NCBI RefSeq assembly: GCF_030709675.1
Contig: NZ_JAUZQD010000016.1
Coordinates: forward strand, 62,001 to 126,000
DNA length: 64,000 bases
Direction of reading: 5' to 3'
From: Symbioplanes lichenis
Lineage (GTDB): Bacteria; Actinomycetota; Actinomycetes; Mycobacteriales; Micromonosporaceae
Shown here: positions 44,144 to 53,674 of the stretch, one piece after another
Layout of the letters: the number at the start of each line of letters is the position of its first letter
Position numbering within the stretch: position 1 is the first letter of the stretch
Made by a program: the position numbers and the translations under genes
Notes under the pieces: model-generated
The model's database searches: none
Seen by the model: only the letters and a program-made list of their open reading frames with translations
Told to the model about the DNA's origin: nothing

Positions 44144-44497
44144 CTAGGGCTTGCGCGAGGACAGCACGCAGAACTCGTTGCCTTCGGGGTCGGCCAGCAC
44201 CACCCAGCCGACGTCGTGCTGGCCGATGTCCGCCGGGCGCGCGCCCATGTCGACCAGCCGCTCGACCTCGGACTCCTGGTCCTCCGGGCGCAGGTCGATG
44301 TGCAGCCTGTTCTTGACCGCCTTGGCGTCGGGCACCGTCACGAACAGCAGCCCGGGCAGCGCGTCGGGAGCGCGCCGGATCTCCACCTCGCCGGGCTCCT
44401 CGTGAACGATCCGGTAGCCCAGGGCCTCCGCCCACCAGCGGGCGAGCCGGGCGGGATCCTCCGCGTCGACGACGACCTGTTCCCAGGTGCTTGGCAT
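44144..44497 (-). CDS. VOC (glyoxalase-like) superfamily protein
   Basis: A 117-residue protein with the betaalphabetabetabeta fold of the VOC family: VVVDAEDPARLARWWAEALGY at the start, NRLHIDLRP in the middle and VVLADPEGNEFCVL at the end. His and Glu metal-ligand positions are partly kept. The ATG at 44497 has GGAGG 9 bases upstream; an earlier TTG would sit right on that site. Substrate unknown; perhaps a drug-binding or isomerase relative. Confidence 0.87.
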   Translation of the reverse strand: MPSTWEQVVVDAEDPARLARWWAEALGYRIVHEEPGEVEIRRAPDALPGLLFVTVPDAKAVKNRLHIDLRPEDQESEVERLVDMGARPADIGQHDVGWVVLADPEGNEFCVLSSRKP

Positions 44498-44693
44498 AGG
44501 GCACAACCTCCATCGAAAGTGACGATCATGTTACGCGCGGACGGCCTTCAGTGGTACGAACCGCATCGAGGGACATGACGCACACACAGTCCGACGCGAG
44601 ATCACAGCGTGGCCGCAGGATGGCCCATTGTGACGGCGGGGCGAGCAAGATCCCGCCGGCGTTTTCACCGACGAGCCTCGGCTGAGGAGTGAC

Positions 44694-45074
44694 GTGCCCG
44701 GGGTCGAGAACTGTCTGCAGGAGGCCATGGCGATCCCCGGCGCGATCGGGGCCAGCATCGTCGACTACACCACCGGCTTCCCGGTCGCGACGACCGGGGC
44801 CGCACCCAACGAGGACCACGAGGCCGCGGCGGCCGGCACCGCGGACGTCGTCCAGGCGGCGCAGAGCCGCTCGCTGTTCGTCTCGGCGGTCCCGCACGAC
44901 CTGCTCGAGGACCTGATCATCACGACCGCGGGGGGCTACCACCTGCTGCGGCTCGTCCGGACCGACTTCGACAGCCGGCTGGTGCTCTACGTGTGGCTGG
45001 ACCGGCTGCGCGGCAACCTCGCCGTGGCCCGCCGCCGCATGCAGACGCTGGCCGACGAACTCACGACCCGATAG
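44694..45074 (+). CDS. Roadblock/LC7-domain protein 1
   Basis: A 126-residue single-domain protein. IGASIVDYTTGFPVATTG, AAAGTADVVQAAQ, LEDLIITTAGGYHLLRLV and LVLYVWLDRLRGNLAVARRRM follow the alpha-beta-beta-alpha-beta-beta-beta-alpha roadblock order. It is clearly paralogous to protein 3 of the cluster. Roadblock proteins usually dimerise and bind or regulate small GTPases. GAGGAG precedes the GTG. First of four closely spaced genes (gaps 9, 24 and 33 bases). Confidence 0.85.
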   Translation: MPGVENCLQEAMAIPGAIGASIVDYTTGFPVATTGAAPNEDHEAAAAGTADVVQAAQSRSLFVSAVPHDLLEDLIITTAGGYHLLRLVRTDFDSRLVLYVWLDRLRGNLAVARRRMQTLADELTTR

Positions 45075-45083
45075 GAGCTCACC

Positions 45084-46103
45084 GTGCCCCCCGCCGTCGC
45101 CCCCTCGCGCCTGCTCAAGCAGGCCGCCGACGACGGACGGACCGGCGCCCTCCTGGTCGGCGGGGCGCCGGGCGGCACGGTCTATCTGGTGCGGGGCGCG
45201 GTCACGTACGCCGAGTCGGCCGCCGCCCCGGGCGTCGGCGAGCTGCTGACCGTCTCCGGGCGGCTGGCGGCGCGGACGTGGGAGGCCGCCCTGGAGGCGG
45301 GCGCCGGGCGCGGCGCGGTGGGTCACCTGCTCTACGAACAGGGTCACCTCACGCAGGGCGAGCTGGAGCTGTGCGTGCTCGGGGCGACCTACGACGCGGC
45401 GTACTTCGCGCTGGGCCGGCCCGACGCCCCGGCCGAGTTCCGCGACGACGTGCGGCACTGGCTGGGCGATGTGGTCCGCATCGACCCCGGCGCCCTGACC
45501 CGTGAGTCGCGGCGGCGGACCAAGCTCGTCGAGGACATCTTCCCGCAGCCCGGGCTCGACACCGCACCGGTGATCCCGGTCACCCGGGCGCCCCGGGAGC
45601 GGGTGAGCATGACCGCCGCGCAATGGGAGCTGCTCGTGCACGCCGACGGGCAGCGCACGCCCGCGGACCTGGCCCAGCTGCTCGGACGGGCCGGCTACGC
45701 GACCGTGCTCGAGCTGCGCCGGATGGCGGCACTCGGCCTGATCGAGGCGCCTCCGCCCGCGACTCCGGACAACCCCGATTTCGTACGCCTCCCGCGCGCG
45801 CACGGCGAGGCGGTGAACCGTGTCCGTCCCGCCGTGCCGGCCGCGTCGGAGGCGCCGACCGTACCCATCGTGCCCTCCGGCGCCTCTCCCCCCGCCCCCG
45901 CTCCTGCCGCAGTCGCTGTGGTGCCGGCTCAGGTGACCGTGGCATCGGCTCCCGAGGCTCCGGCCCGCCCGCCCAAGCTGGCGCGGCGAAAACCCGGGGC
46001 GCGGCTGCCCAAGGAGATCGCCGCCGAGCCGCCCGAGCCGCATCCCGGCGCCGACGAGGTCCTGCTGAAACGCATCCGTACGGCCCTGCGAGCCCTGCGA
46101 TGA
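45084..46103 (+). CDS. PATAN/DUF4388-like protein with C-terminal winged-helix-like region
   Basis: A 339-residue protein. The N-terminal 130 residues (LLKQAADDGRTGALLV, GTVYLVRGAVTYAES, GELLTVSGRLAARTWEAAL, LTQGELELCVLGATYDAAYFAL) match the PATAN/DUF4388 layout, which occurs in bacterial signalling scaffolds. Residues about 180-225 (WELLVHADGQRTPADLAQLLGRAGYATVLELRRMAALGL) read as a winged helix. A long Pro/Ala linker and a basic C-terminal helix follow. It may be the output or scaffold component for the roadblock proteins. Inference; no homologous function is known to me. Confidence 0.75.
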   Translation: MPPAVAPSRLLKQAADDGRTGALLVGGAPGGTVYLVRGAVTYAESAAAPGVGELLTVSGRLAARTWEAALEAGAGRGAVGHLLYEQGHLTQGELELCVLGATYDAAYFALGRPDAPAEFRDDVRHWLGDVVRIDPGALTRESRRRTKLVEDIFPQPGLDTAPVIPVTRAPRERVSMTAAQWELLVHADGQRTPADLAQLLGRAGYATVLELRRMAALGLIEAPPPATPDNPDFVRLPRAHGEAVNRVRPAVPAASEAPTVPIVPSGASPPAPAPAAVAVVPAQVTVASAPEAPARPPKLARRKPGARLPKEIAAEPPEPHPGADEVLLKRIRTALRALR

Positions 46104-46127
46104 CGCTGCTGAGAGGAGAGTTTCGCG

Positions 46128-46595
46128 ATGACGGTGGACCAGGCGGTCCTGGCCGAGCTCGCCAACCTGCGCCACCGGCTGCCCGAGCTGTCCGGCAGTG
46201 TCCTCGCCACCACCGACGGCATGGTGGTGGCCCACGACGCGCACGGGATCGAACCCGACAGCCTGGCCGCCCTCGCCGCCGCGCACCTGGCCCTCGCCCG
46301 GCGCTTCGCCCACGCCGTCAACCACGGCGAGCTCCGCGAGTCGGTGGTCGAGTGCGACGGCGGCTACATCACCTCCTACACCGCGGGGCCCAACGCCCTG
46401 CTCACCCTCGTCACCTCCGGCGACGCCAACCTCGCGATGGTTCACCTCGAGGCCCGCCGCGCCGTGCGCCGGCTCGCGCGGGTGCTCGTCCTGGAGCCCG
46501 CCGCGCCCGTCCGGCCGGAGATCCCCGCCCAGCCCGGGCCCCTCGCCCGGCGCACCCCCATGGCCACCCTGCAGAACGCGATCCGGGGCCACTGA
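46128..46595 (+). CDS. Roadblock/LC7-domain protein 2
   Basis: A 155-residue protein closer to the MglB group: LRHRLPELSGSVLATTDGMVVA, SLAALAAAHLALARRFA, YITSYTAGPNALLTLVTSGD and NLAMVHLEARRAVRRL. The C-terminal 40 residues are Pro-rich and not part of the fold. GAGAGGAG precedes the ATG. Different enough from proteins 1 and 3 to suggest a heteromeric complex. Confidence 0.85.
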   Translation: MTVDQAVLAELANLRHRLPELSGSVLATTDGMVVAHDAHGIEPDSLAALAAAHLALARRFAHAVNHGELRESVVECDGGYITSYTAGPNALLTLVTSGDANLAMVHLEARRAVRRLARVLVLEPAAPVRPEIPAQPGPLARRTPMATLQNAIRGH

Positions 46596-46628
46596 GCCCC
46601 TCGTCTGGAAACCGGAAGGAATCACCCC

Positions 46629-47000
46629 ATGCCCGACATGGACACCGCCCTCAAAGAGATCATGAACATCGACGGCTGCATCGGCGTCGCCCTGGTCGAC
46701 CACACGAGCGGCATGGCCCTCGGCACGGCCGGCGGCGGCAAGGAGATCGACCTCACCGTCGCCGCGGCGGGCAACACCGACGTGGTCCGGGCCAAACTCC
46801 GCGCGATGGAGATGCTCAACATCGGCGAGAAGATCGAGGACATCCTCATCACCCTCGACACCCAGTACCACATGATCCGCCCGCTCACGAGCCGCTCGGG
46901 CAAGGGCCTGTTCCTGTACGTCGCCCTCCGCCGCGACCGCTCCAACCTGGCCATGGCCCGCCACCAGCTCAAGCGCATCGAAGCCGACCTCGACGTCTGA
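46629..47000 (+). CDS. Roadblock/LC7-domain protein 3
   Basis: A 123-residue protein: IGVALVDHTSGMALGTAGG, AAGNTDVVRAKLRAMEML, IEDILITLDTQYHMIRPL and LFLYVALRRDRSNLAMARHQL. It aligns with protein 1 nearly end to end. GGAAGGA lies upstream of the ATG. Last gene of the cluster; no GTPase, kinase or DUF742 gene, the usual companions in conservon-type clusters, is adjacent. Confidence 0.87.
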   Translation: MPDMDTALKEIMNIDGCIGVALVDHTSGMALGTAGGGKEIDLTVAAAGNTDVVRAKLRAMEMLNIGEKIEDILITLDTQYHMIRPLTSRSGKGLFLYVALRRDRSNLAMARHQLKRIEADLDV

Positions 47001-47058
47001 TGGCGGCCGGGCATCCCGGGGGCAGCGCGCGCCCCCGGGATCGGCCATCATCGCTCGC

Positions 47059-47646
47059 ATGACCGAACGATTCCTGCGCCACCTCCCGATCGGCGAGCGG
47101 CCGGAGTTCTCCGCCGACGGCATGCCGGGATGGGAGATCTTCCCGTTCGAGGGCGAGCTGACCGTCAAGGTGCTCGACGGGCCGGTGCTGCCGGAGCCGC
47201 CCCGCAACGGCGCGTCCGGCTCCTGCTTCATCTGCCGGGATCAGGCCGCGCAACGGATCTGGGCCGACGAGCACTGGCTCGTGCGGCACACCGGCGGGCC
47301 CACGGCCGTACCGGTGACGGTGTTGCTGTCGCCTGTCGCGCATCACGACCTGGGTGACCTGCCCGCCGAGCGCGCCGCGGAGATCGGGCCCCTGATGCAG
47401 CGCATGGAACGGGCCATCGAGGCGCTGGGCGGGATCGGGCGCGTGCACTCGGCCAAGTGGGGCGACGGCGCCGAGCACCTGCATCTGTGGTTCTTCGGCC
47501 GGCCCGCGGGCCTCATGCAGCTGCGCGGCTCGTGCCTGACGATCTGGGACGACGTGCTGCCCAAGCAGGACGAGACGGCCTGGCGCGGCGTGCTGTCGGA
47601 GCTGGCGGCCAACCTCGCGGCGGGAGGCGGGACGGCTTACGTCTAG
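47059..47646 (+). CDS. HIT-superfamily-like protein
   Basis: A 195-residue protein. SCFICRDQ at residues about 54-61 resembles the first Cys pair of HIT proteins, and GDGAEHLHLWFFGRP resembles the His-phi-His-phi motif, although the triad is not complete. Related actinobacterial proteins are unstudied. CATCAT lies 7 bases before the ATG with no ribosome site, so a leaderless start is probable. It converges with the NIPSNAP gene (4-base overlap). Confidence 0.6.
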   Translation: MTERFLRHLPIGERPEFSADGMPGWEIFPFEGELTVKVLDGPVLPEPPRNGASGSCFICRDQAAQRIWADEHWLVRHTGGPTAVPVTVLLSPVAHHDLGDLPAERAAEIGPLMQRMERAIEALGGIGRVHSAKWGDGAEHLHLWFFGRPAGLMQLRGSCLTIWDDVLPKQDETAWRGVLSELAANLAAGGGTAYV

Positions 47647-48239
47647 CGCATTCCTGAGCGGGACGTCGGGGCGAGCAGCAGCGTCTGCTCCCCCACCTGG
47701 CGTCCTTCCAGGAACTTCTCGGCGCCGGCCTGGGTGTCGAAGCGGGTGAGCCACACGTACGCGTGCACGCCCTCGCGGATCGGCAGCGCCGGGAAGTTGT
47801 TCTCGGCGTAGAGGGTCGTGAACGCGGCGAGGACCGGCGCGTCGGGCTCGGGGAAGGTGGTCCACGGCTCGGCGGCCAGGTGGATCGTGGCGACGAGGCG
47901 GGACGAGGGCTCGCCGGTGTCGCGGGCTCCGGCGGGCAGGGGCGTGACCGGGCTCAGCAGCAGCACGTCGTCGAAGGCGGCCATCGTGGCGTTGGCCTCC
48001 GCCTTGTGCTCGGCCCAGACCGGCCCGCCGTAGAAGGCGGCGAGCGCTTCCGCCCGCGCCGGCAGGTCGGGGAAGCCGCGCAGCCACACGAAGGCGTCGG
48101 GGCGCCGGACGTCGCGGAACTGGCCCAGCACGGTCATGCCGAGCGCCTCCTGCGACTCCACGAACTCGCGGTCGAAGAGCGTGATCAGATCCTCGCGGCG
48201 GCCGGGGTGGAGGGCGTACTGGCGCAGCTCGACGATCAT
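47643..48239 (-). CDS. NIPSNAP-family protein
   Basis: A 198-residue protein with two ferredoxin-like halves. IVELRQYALHPGRREDLITLFDREF is the standard NIPSNAP opening; VLGQFRDVRRPDAFVWLRGF follows. Role unknown. ATG overlaps the Dus stop (ATGA). Confidence 0.85.
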   Translation of the reverse strand: MIVELRQYALHPGRREDLITLFDREFVESQEALGMTVLGQFRDVRRPDAFVWLRGFPDLPARAEALAAFYGGPVWAEHKAEANATMAAFDDVLLLSPVTPLPAGARDTGEPSSRLVATIHLAAEPWTTFPEPDAPVLAAFTTLYAENNFPALPIREGVHAYVWLTRFDTQAGAEKFLEGRQVGEQTLLLAPTSRSGMR

Positions 48240-49393
48240 CCGCCGCTGTTCTCCATCTCGGCGCCCTCGGGGACGGTGTCGTCGTCGCGGCTGTCGAGCC
48301 AGCCGTAGGGCAGCGAGACCTTGCCGGGGGCGTTGATGCGGCCGCGGGGCTGGCCCAGCGACTCGCGCGGGAACGGGACGGCCGGGTCGAGCTGGGCCAG
48401 CAGGTCGTCGAGCTCGGCCAGCGACTTGACCATGGCCAGCGAGCGGCGCAGGTCGCCACCGACCGGGAAGCCCTTCAGGTACCACGCGACGTGCTTACGG
48501 AAGTCGGCGCAGCCGTGCCGCTCGTCCTCGAGGGCCTGCACGAGCAGGTGCGCGTGGCGGGACATGATGGCCGCCACCTCGCCCAGCGTGGGCAGCTCCT
48601 GCGTGGCGACGCCGGTGGTGAAGGCCGCCTGCAGGTCCTTGAAGAGCCACGGCCGGCCCAGGCAGCCCCGGCCCACGACCACGCCGTCGACGCCGGTGTG
48701 CTCGACCATGCGCAGCGCGTCGGACGCCTCCCAGATGTCGCCGTTGCCCAGCACCGGCACGTCGAGGGCCTGCTTGAGCGTGGCGATGGCGTCCCAGTCG
48801 GCCTGCCCGGAGTAGCGCTGCTCGGCCGTCCGCGCGTGCAGCGCCACCGCCGCGACGCCCGCCTCCTGCGCGATCAGGCCGGCCTCGACATAAGTCAGGT
48901 GCTCGTCGTCGATGCCCTTGCGCATCTTGATCGTGACCGGGATCCCGTAGGGCTCGGCCGCGGCCACGGCCTGCCGCACGATCCGCCCGAACAGCTTGCG
49001 CCGCCACGGCAGCGCACTGCCGCCGCCGCGGCGGGTCACCTTGGGCACCGGGCACCCGAAGTTGAGGTCGATGTGGTCGGCCAGGTTGCCGTCGGCCACC
49101 ATGTGTACGGCCTTCGCCGTCACGTCGGGATCGACACCGTAGAGCTGCAGGCTGCGAAAATCCTCGTCCGGCCCGAACTCGATCATCTTGAGCGTCTTGG
49201 GGATCCGCTCCACCAGCGCCCGCGTCGTGATCATCTCGCACACGTAGACCCCGCCGCCCTGCTCCCGGCAGAGCGACCGGAACGCGACATTCGTGATGCC
49301 GGCCATCGGCGCGAGCACCACCGGCGGGGTGGCCTGATGCTTCCCGAGCGTCAGCGGCTGGAGGGCGAGTGCGGAAGTCACGTGGTCGAGCAT
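48236..49393 (-). CDS. dusB: tRNA-dihydrouridine synthase
   Basis: A 385-residue FMN enzyme reducing uridine to dihydrouridine in tRNA D-loops. LAPMAGITNVAFRSLCRE, HIDLNFGCPVPKV (catalytic Cys in FGCP), VTIKMRKG, ALHARTAEQRYSG and VLGNGDIWEASDA are the conserved Dus series. The start lies only 14 bases from the divergent XdhC-like gene. Symbol by family; the exact Dus subtype is uncertain. Confidence 0.93.
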   Translation of the reverse strand: MLDHVTSALALQPLTLGKHQATPPVVLAPMAGITNVAFRSLCREQGGGVYVCEMITTRALVERIPKTLKMIEFGPDEDFRSLQLYGVDPDVTAKAVHMVADGNLADHIDLNFGCPVPKVTRRGGGSALPWRRKLFGRIVRQAVAAAEPYGIPVTIKMRKGIDDEHLTYVEAGLIAQEAGVAAVALHARTAEQRYSGQADWDAIATLKQALDVPVLGNGDIWEASDALRMVEHTGVDGVVVGRGCLGRPWLFKDLQAAFTTGVATQELPTLGEVAAIMSRHAHLLVQALEDERHGCADFRKHVAWYLKGFPVGGDLRRSLAMVKSLAELDDLLAQLDPAVPFPRESLGQPRGRINAPGKVSLPYGWLDSRDDDTVPEGAEMENSGG

Positions 49394-49407
49394 GGCACAG
49401 TCTTGGA

Positions 49408-49890
49408 GTGCCTCTCGAACAGAGCCCTCGTCACCTCGTCGCCGTCTTCGAATCCCCGGTCGCCGAGGCCCTCCTGCGCCTGGGCCTGGAGGTCGGCTTC
49501 CGCACCACCCTGGTCGAGCCCGACCCCACCCACCTCCAAGGCACTCCCCGCCCCCACGGCGACACCTTCGTGAGCGACCTGTCCGCCGCCGGAGTGACGG
49601 ACCACACCGACATCGTCCTCACCGACCACCACCGCCCCGAGATCGGCCCCCTCCTCCAGGCCGCCCTCGCCACCCCGGCCCGCTGGATCGGCATCCTGGG
49701 CCACCCCCACCGCGAGGCCCCGCACATCGCCGCCCTCCGCGACCTGGGCGTCCCGGCCGACGAGATCGCCCGCGTCCACCGCCCGATCGGCCTCAACATC
49801 GGCAGCCGCACCCCCGCCGAGATCGCCCTCGCCACCCTCGCCGGCCTGATCGCCGACCGCAACCACCGCCCCGGCGGCTTCAGCTTCTGA
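49408..49890 (+). CDS. XdhC Rossmann-domain-like protein
   Basis: A 160-residue protein matching only the C-terminal half of XdhC: LVAVFESPVAEALLRLGLEVGFRTTLVEPD, then IGILGHPHREAPHIAALRDLG and RPIGLNIGSRTPAEIALATLAGLIADRN. XdhC proteins prepare molybdenum cofactor for hydroxylases; a single-domain form may do a different job. CACAGT lies 6 bases before the GTG with no ribosome site, so translation is probably leaderless. Confidence 0.8.
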   Translation: MPLEQSPRHLVAVFESPVAEALLRLGLEVGFRTTLVEPDPTHLQGTPRPHGDTFVSDLSAAGVTDHTDIVLTDHHRPEIGPLLQAALATPARWIGILGHPHREAPHIAALRDLGVPADEIARVHRPIGLNIGSRTPAEIALATLAGLIADRNHRPGGFSF

Positions 49891-50286
49891 CCCGCTCCGC
49901 CACTTGCCGCGCGAAGCCCGGCGCCCCTGCCTCGGCCAGGTGAGCAACGAGTCCTTGTCCGGCTTGCGTCTTGGTGATGTGGTCCTTGCGTCTGAAGTAG
50001 TCGACCTGACGCTCCAGGACGCGCTCGACAAGCAGGGGATACGTTGCCTCCACCCACAGCAGGAACTCGTCCGCCGTGCGAACCGTGAGGCCGCTCGGGG
50101 CGACAGCCTGGAAGCGGGCTCGCCGAGCCGTGTCCCATACATCCACTCAGCCAGCACGTCTTCGCTCCACCGCAGGCGGTAAGCGGTCCGGCCGCTCAAG
50201 ACGCACGGCAGTGCAGTCCAGTCGCGTAAGGCACGGGAGAACAGGATGTTGGCGTCCAGGAACACCAGAGGACACACTGGAAGCAC
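49880..50286 (-). pseudogene. PIN-domain toxin, frameshifted
   Basis: The first frame (GTG 50286) gives VFLDANILFSRALRDW and YRLRWSEDVLAEW, the classic PIN opening with the first Asp and the SED-x-LAE helix. From about 50146 a second frame continues WDTARRARFQAVAPSGLTVRTADEF and RRKDHITKTQAGQGL. One extra base near 50143-50148 would join them into about 135 residues. The HTH gene 32 bases upstream completes the pair. The stop overlaps the convergent XdhC gene by 11 bases. If the break is real the toxin is dead. Confidence 0.7.
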
Positions 50287-50318
50287 GTCATCATGCTGTA
50301 CGACTAGCTTACGCGAGA

Positions 50319-50756
50319 CTACTTCTGATCGAGCCCGAGATCGTCGCTGTACTCCATCAGAGCCTCGTACGCCCGGTAATGCCTGTCGATCAGGACCTCG
50401 CGATACGCAAGCACGTCACGAGCGGCGATGCGCCGATGGGTGCCGGCCTTGCGCGACGGCAGCTCACCCGCGTCGAGTGCCTTGACGAGGGTCGGGCGGG
50501 AGATGCGAAGCAGGTGGGCTGCCTCCGTGGTGGAGAGCTCCGCCGGCAGCGGCACCACGGTGACCCCGTCGCCATCGGCAAGGGATCTCGCCAGCTGCCA
50601 CACGAGATCAGCCAGCTCGGGGGGCATCGGGGCCGCCACCCCGTCGCGAACGAGCATGACCTCCGCCGCGGGCAGATCAGGAGAGGCAAGCAGCCGCTGC
50701 ACCGCGGCATACTCCTCGCGCCGCTCCGGCACCGACGCCACGGCGGCGTTGACCAC
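50319..50756 (-). CDS. Excisionase-type HTH antitoxin
   Basis: A 145-residue protein with a MerR/excisionase-like helix-turn-helix in ELSTTEAAHLLRISRPTLVK followed by RKAGTHRRIAARDVLAYRE. This form is commonly paired with a PIN toxin. The N-terminal 85 residues (ERREEYAAVQRLL, PPELADLVWQLA) likely dimerise or bind the toxin. The GTG at 50756 is preferred, but TTG at 50789 is possible; no ribosome site is convincing. Confidence 0.75.
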   Translation of the reverse strand: MVNAAVASVPERREEYAAVQRLLASPDLPAAEVMLVRDGVAAPMPPELADLVWQLARSLADGDGVTVVPLPAELSTTEAAHLLRISRPTLVKALDAGELPSRKAGTHRRIAARDVLAYREVLIDRHYRAYEALMEYSDDLGLDQK

Positions 50757-50874
50757 TGTTGTCGACGGAACGCTTACAGAGACCTCCAAGCAGCGAGCCG
50801 GCCCCTTCAGAATCGACCTTAAACGCAGCAAGTGCAAGCAGTTTCGTTCGCTTCGATCGGTCTCGGGCCGGGCG

Positions 50875-50916
50875 CCGGGAACCGGGAACCGGGAACCGGG
50901 AACCGGGAACCGGGAA
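50875..50916. repeat. Six tandem copies of a 7-base unit
   Basis: CCGGGAA is repeated six times without a break between the HTH gene and glyS. No coding role. Simple sequence repeats of this size are unusual in high-GC chromosomes and tend to vary in copy number. Confidence 0.9.
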
Positions 50917-51000
50917 CCGCGAGCTCGTAGACGACAACGCCGGGATCGGCCACCTCGGGGGCGGGCGATCCCGGCGTCGGGAAAGCGGGATGAGCGGCCG

Positions 51001-52380
<1,380 letters not shown>

Positions 52381-52450
52381 AGTTCCTCCTACGCCGGCTG
52401 GAGGTCGGCGAGAATCGAGAGAATCAACAGGACTGGACGAAATGAGGAGA

Positions 52451-52945
52451 TTACTCCCCGATGCTGCACACTTCGAATCCGCCGGTACTGGTGTCCTGCT
52501 CAAGGACCGCCCGCAGCCGGTCGGTGGTGCCGTCGGCGTAGGTGACATCGACCGGCGCGGTCACGTCGCCGGTGAGGTTGATGTCACCGACGCGCCACGA
52601 GCTGATCTTCGGCTGCTGCTGGACCCGCTCGGTGAACTGCGACTCGCTCACCGAGGCGCGGACCGAGTCACACAGCCCCTCGTACGCCTCCGCGTAGTTG
52701 CCGTCGCGGACCGCGCCGAGGTATTCCCCGACCACCTTGTCGGCCTGCTCGTTGAACGCGCTCTGAGCCACGGTGCCGAAGCCGATCAGCGCGATCAGCC
52801 CCACGACGCCGACCAGCACGACGGCGCCGATGCCGAGCCCCCAGCCGAGCCCCAGCCGCCGGCCTCGCCCCTCGACGGGCGGCGCCGGGAACGGCGGCTG
52901 CACCCCGGGGCCGGGCGGCGGCGGCGAGAAGGACGGAGCGGTCAT
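52451..52945 (-). CDS. Membrane-anchored protein with extracytoplasmic DUF4878-like domain
   Basis: A 164-residue protein: Pro-rich cytoplasmic head, one span ([20 protein letters not shown]), then a domain beginning [25 protein letters not shown], the usual start of NTF2-like/DUF4878 domains, and ending with two Cys. Probably a cell-surface protein; role unknown. Confidence 0.7.
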   Translation of the reverse strand: MTAPSFSPPPPGPGVQPPFPAPPVEGRGRRLGLGWGLGIGAVVLVGVVGLIALIGFGTVAQSAFNEQADKVVGEYLGAVRDGNYAEAYEGLCDSVRASVSESQFTERVQQQPKISSWRVGDINLTGDVTAPVDVTYADGTTDRLRAVLEQDTSTGGFEVCSIGE

Positions 52946-52962
52946 GGTTTCCAGCCTACGGC

Positions 52963-53304
52963 TCAGCGCCAGGGATGTGCGGCCCGGTCGCTGGCCACCA
53001 CGGTCACGGACTCCCCCGGACCGGCCGCGGCGAGCGTCTCGAAGGCGGACGGCTCGTCGAGCGACTCGCTCAGCAACGGCGTCGCGTGCACCTTCACGTC
53101 GAAGCCGCCGAGCGCGCGCCGGTAGGCTCCCACGGACTCCCACTCGGTGACGAGGGTCCAGTGCGTGGGGTCGTCCAGCGCGCGGGTGAGCCGGCCCGAG
53201 GTGTAACCGGTGCTCGCGGCGAGGGCGGCCAGGGCGGCGTGCGCCCGTTCCGCGAAGGACTCCTGGGCTTCGGGCGGGACGACGAAGCGGTTGAGCACCA
53301 GCAT
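52963..53304 (-). CDS. Antibiotic biosynthesis monooxygenase (ABM) domain protein
   Basis: A 113-residue single ABM-fold protein: LVLNRFVVPPEAQESFAERA, and HWTLVTEWESVGAYRRAL with the usual WESVGAYRRA helix. Family members cover quinone monooxygenases and haem-degrading proteins; substrate unknown. Confidence 0.85.
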   Translation of the reverse strand: MLVLNRFVVPPEAQESFAERAHAALAALAASTGYTSGRLTRALDDPTHWTLVTEWESVGAYRRALGGFDVKVHATPLLSESLDEPSAFETLAAAGPGESVTVVASDRAAHPWR

Positions 53305-53337
53305 GCCGTGAGCCTACGCACACCACCAGGAGCCGAC

Positions 53338-53604
53338 GTGACGACGCCCCCGCAGGGAAACTTCCTCAGCCGGCTGGCCACGGTGAACCCGACGACCGCG
53401 TTCATCGTGGCGCTGGCGATCTTCCTGGGCGGCCTCTTCCTGCCCGGGATCATCGGCGCGGCGCTGCTCTTCGTGCTGGGGCTCGGCCTCGCGGCGCTGA
53501 CCTTCACGACCTGGCCGATCCAGTCGGTGCCGGTCCGGGTGATCCGCGGCATCCTGCTGGCCATGCTCTTCGGCGCGGCGATCGCCAAGGCGATCAGCGA
53601 CTGA
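53338..53604 (+). CDS. Small two- to three-span membrane protein
   Basis: An 88-residue protein with hydrophobic segments FIVALAIFLGGLFLPGIIGAALLFVLGLGLAAL and IRGILLAMLFGAAIAKA. It resembles the small actinobacterial proteins labelled DUF6703, but this is not certain. AGGAGCCGAC precedes the GTG. A duplication of its last codons follows the stop. Confidence 0.7.
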   Translation: MTTPPQGNFLSRLATVNPTTAFIVALAIFLGGLFLPGIIGAALLFVLGLGLAALTFTTWPIQSVPVRVIRGILLAMLFGAAIAKAISD

Positions 53605-53633
53605 AAGCCGAGCCAAGGCGATCAGCGACTGAA
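53584..53633 (+). repeat. Tandem duplication of the 3' end of the small membrane gene
   Basis: GCCAAGGCGATCAGCGACTGAA occurs at 53584-53605 and again at 53612-53633 (28-base period). The second copy lies after the stop and repeats the last residues AKAISD and the stop codon. Confidence 0.85.
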
Positions 53634-53674
53634 CCGAAGAGCGGGGACGCCGAGTGATCTCACTCATGCGCTTT

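Noticed and set aside
40858-44316. A 1152-codon open frame on the plus strand opposite dnaG and dgt
   Set aside because: It is antisense to two well-supported genes and has the Arg/Gly/Ala-rich composition of a GC-driven shadow frame, with no domain motif. Other long opposite-strand frames (24392-26257, 27235-29622, 44526-47231) were rejected for the same reason.
52381-52450. T-box or other leader RNA for glyS
   Set aside because: The upstream gap is short, without the T-box consensus or a terminator/antiterminator pair; the GTG has a plain strong ribosome site.
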